Shown piece by piece: positions 61,626 through 64,000 of a DNA stretch of 64,000 bases (the first letter of the stretch is position 1; each line of letters begins with the position of its first letter). Position numbers and translations under genes: made by a program. The DNA comes from Flaccisagitta enflata. Lineage: Eukaryota > Chaetognatha > Sagittoidea > Aphragmophora. The stretch spans positions 41,602,001 through 41,666,000 of the forward strand of contig OZ231127.1 in NCBI GenBank assembly GCA_965153355.1, read 5' to 3'. The notes under the pieces were generated by a model, which saw nothing but the letters and a program-made list of their open reading frames with translations, made no database searches and was not told the DNA's origin.

Positions 61626-62149
61626 AGAGTTGAAAAATTGAAGGCAAAGCTTTTATAAAATCATTTTTTAAAATCACATGAAGGACCAAGTAAAAAAAAT
61701 CAGCAACATTTCATTCACCAGTTCCTGCTTCAGATCTCATGCAGATTTTTTTTACACATAGATTTGTAAGGGATCATCATGCCATAGTAGGGAAGGTCAT
61801 ATTGCCAACCTTGATGTATCTTCATGTAAGTTGGCAAAAATACTCGAGATGCAATTTGTGAAAGATTGAGACCTTGCGCGACCTAAAAAAAATTGAACTG
61901 AGTTTCCTCTCCGATTTAACCAGTTCGGTATGACAATTTTTCCCTCTAAAATCTCCAACAGTAAGTTTCTATACCCATTTTATGAAACGCGAACTTAAGC
62001 AGTCATCTGTTAAGCAGTCTACGTGCGGTAGCGTACAGATAGGCTATGCAGAGTGACAAGCAAAGCGAAGCAGTCAATTTTTTCACGTTGGCGATTAGAT
62101 CAGAATGCGGATTGACTTTTTTTATCTATAAAATGTTATTCTTCATGTG

Positions 62150-62535
62150 TGCTAGATTTTTTTCCTTTCCTTTCCTCGTATCGCTTCTTTACCTTTTTTT
62201 TCTTTTTCTTTTCGTTTCATTCTTTTCTCTCCCATATCTCCATCGTTCGTTCGTTCGTTTGTTCGTTCGTTCGTTCGTTCTTTCTGTCTTTCTTTCCGTC
62301 TTTCTTTCTGTCTTTCTCTGTGTCTGTCTTTCTCTGTGTCTGTCTTTCTCTGTGTCTGTTTTTCTCTGTGTCTGTCTTTCTCTGTGTCTTTCTTTCTGTC
62401 TTTCTTCCGTCTGTCTTTCTTTCTTTCTTTCTTTCCGTCTGTCTTTCTTTCCTTCTTTCCTTCTTTTGTTCTATCGTTATATTGTTCTTGCTTTCTTTCT
62501 TGCTTTCTTGCTTTCTTTCTTTCCAGTTTTTTATT
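62150..62535. repeat. CTTT/CGTT/TCTGTGTCTGTC short-repeat tract
   Basis: Pyrimidine-rich tract with (CGTT)n at 62244-62279 and four TCTCTGTGTCTGTCTT units at 62315-62390. Confidence 0.9.
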
Positions 62536-63007
62536 CTTTTTCTTCTAAGCAGATGGTGACTTAGTTTGACGGTCGGTCACGATTTCTTGCGATTCGCGAA
62601 TGAGCGGACCTCCGCTCTATTCAAAATGCCCATCTCTAGACTACAGTCTTCTTCATCATTATCCCCACATGACCTGGGTTACTATTCGCGTGTATCTGTT
62701 ATTCTGAATTATGGACAAATTGATAAAAGGAAGAATGGACGTATTAACTGACAATTTGAGGACGCTACTATACGCTTAGACGCAATGATTGCATAAGAAA
62801 GATTTTTGGTTTTCACCATTAGGAAAAAACGCGTGAATTACGGAAGTCACCTGGTTACGAGTCCATAACAGAAATTTTTGCAATGAGATATTCCCGCTTT
62901 TTGAATGGTATTAGTTGGACGGGAAACTCTGTATTGATTCAACTCGAATCACTCTCCTAGTCTCAGTGAAATTTCACTTAATCTTCATCGGATTTCTCAT
63001 TCTACTT

Positions 63008-63053
63008 TTTTTAGTCGCCTGTTACGCAACTCTACACCCCGCTTTGTCGGTCC

Positions 63054-63120
<67 letters not shown>

Positions 63121-63260
63121 CGTCCGTCCATCTCACTTTACTTTTTCGGCGTTAATGGGGGTTTTGGCCTTACTGCTCCGGCCCAAATGCTCAACTGACC
63201 TCAATTATGGCCCCTGCCCACCCGCACACGACTGGGGTAGCCGTGTATCCAGCCTTGTTT
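63008..63260 (-). mobile_element. Family 1 element with (CTGT)n core
   Basis: Terminus TTTTTTTAGTCGCCTG, partner TACGCAACTC, a CTGT array (63054-63115), CTGCTCCGGCCCAAATG, CCCCTGCCCACCCGCAC and GTGTATCCAGCCTTGTTT. Confidence 0.85.
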
Positions 63261-64000
63261 TCTTTTAACTTGCTGCGTGTATGTATGCTTTGTCACAACC
63301 CATTTGTTGACGAATATAATTCATATATATTATGTACGAATAGTTTCATCCGATCCCCTAATTTGTATAATGTAGTTATTGCACATGTCCGTTCACAGAA
63401 ACTTGTCAACAAATAACGCAGGGTTGCGCTATCATCGCAGACGGGTGGGCAGCAGCGACCCCCCCCCCCCCCCCACACGATGTATCACACCCGCGATATT
63501 AAAGAATGCGTACTTCGTGTTTTCACTCTTGTGTGACCGATGGTCCAACGGACCAACAGACGGACGAACGGACGAACAAAGCCTCATATCATTTAAACAA
63601 AAGGATAGCGGTGCTTTACGATCAGAAATCGACACGTGTTATCGAGGAGGAACATGAAAACCGAGACCTGACGGAATCTCTCCTTTTTCCCTAATTTGCA
63701 TAATGCAGTCAGTCCTCAACTAAGGTTACGGAAGTTCCGTTGAAAACATTTGCTCATGAAACTTCCTAGCTTAAACGAATGTTTTTGTTATAAGAGAAAA
63801 GTGGATATGCTTTAAGTGAGGTAGTTAATCGTTATTAACTACTTGAAGATTTACTGACAAGCTGCGACTCTAATTTAACCCAACAGCGTCTATTGTGCTT
63901 TTTGTTAGCGAAAAGTGTTATGAACAATGAACATACAAGGATTTGAACGCGGATTTTTTTGCCATTACTCATCATTTTTCAAGTCGGATGTCCTCTGTAA
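63261..64000. other. No gene recognised; degenerate family 1 remnant
   Basis: CAGACGGGTGGGCAGCAGCG with a C-run, and GGACGAACGGACGAAC followed by AAAGCCTCATATCATTT at about 63435-63595, look like a decayed plus-strand family 1 copy. The last 400 bp show nothing recognisable. Confidence 0.5.

Overview
The window looks like animal nuclear DNA from a repeat-rich, probably marine invertebrate; I cannot name the lineage. Four things point to an animal: interrupted exons with GT..AG introns that match carnitine palmitoyltransferase 1 (CPT1), a BEL/Pao-type integrase (a superfamily essentially confined to metazoans), several non-LTR reverse transcriptases, and a very high density of microsatellites. 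No tRNA, rRNA, CRISPR or prokaryotic operon was seen. Most long open frames here are translations of (CT)n, (GT)n, (GTT)n, (CTTT)n or (CCGT)n arrays and are not genes.

Layout: 0.5-1 kb holds a BED zinc-finger fragment of hAT type. 2.2-3.2 kb has nested hairpin-tagged tandem-repeat elements. 7-13.6 kb has three 5'-truncated LINEs, all on the minus strand and each abutting a GA microsatellite. 13.8-17.4 kb has a 350-bp tandem unit, two minisatellites and a TIR element with a 600-bp palindrome. 18-22.1 kb has three non-autonomous DNA transposons, two with clear target-site duplications. 22.8-23.8 kb has an intact intronless RBR E3 ligase gene (RNF216-like). 24.36-36.30 kb and 52.38-61.79 kb are the two arms of a large inverted duplication. 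Its 16-kb spacer holds a 1.68-kb direct duplication, three CPT1 exons on the minus strand (43.6-46.3 kb) and the 3' half of a BEL/Pao element (about 48-52.4 kb).

The most interesting structure is a dispersed element family found about 20 times. Each copy has a 5' subterminal arm, a core of GACGG/CCGAC-type repeats and a 3' hairpin ending in CTAAAA. The stem sequence differs between copies, but the 5' arm and the 3' arm of the same copy change together. The layout resembles Helitron2/Helentron-associated elements (HINE/DINE-1 class). A second family with a GCAGGGCA hairpin and inverted minisatellite cores has a similar layout. Because the two duplication arms give empty-site/filled-site comparisons, several insertions can be delimited to the base. 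The BEL/Pao element carries a 630-residue coiled-coil, RG-rich open frame between integrase and 3' LTR that I do not recognise.
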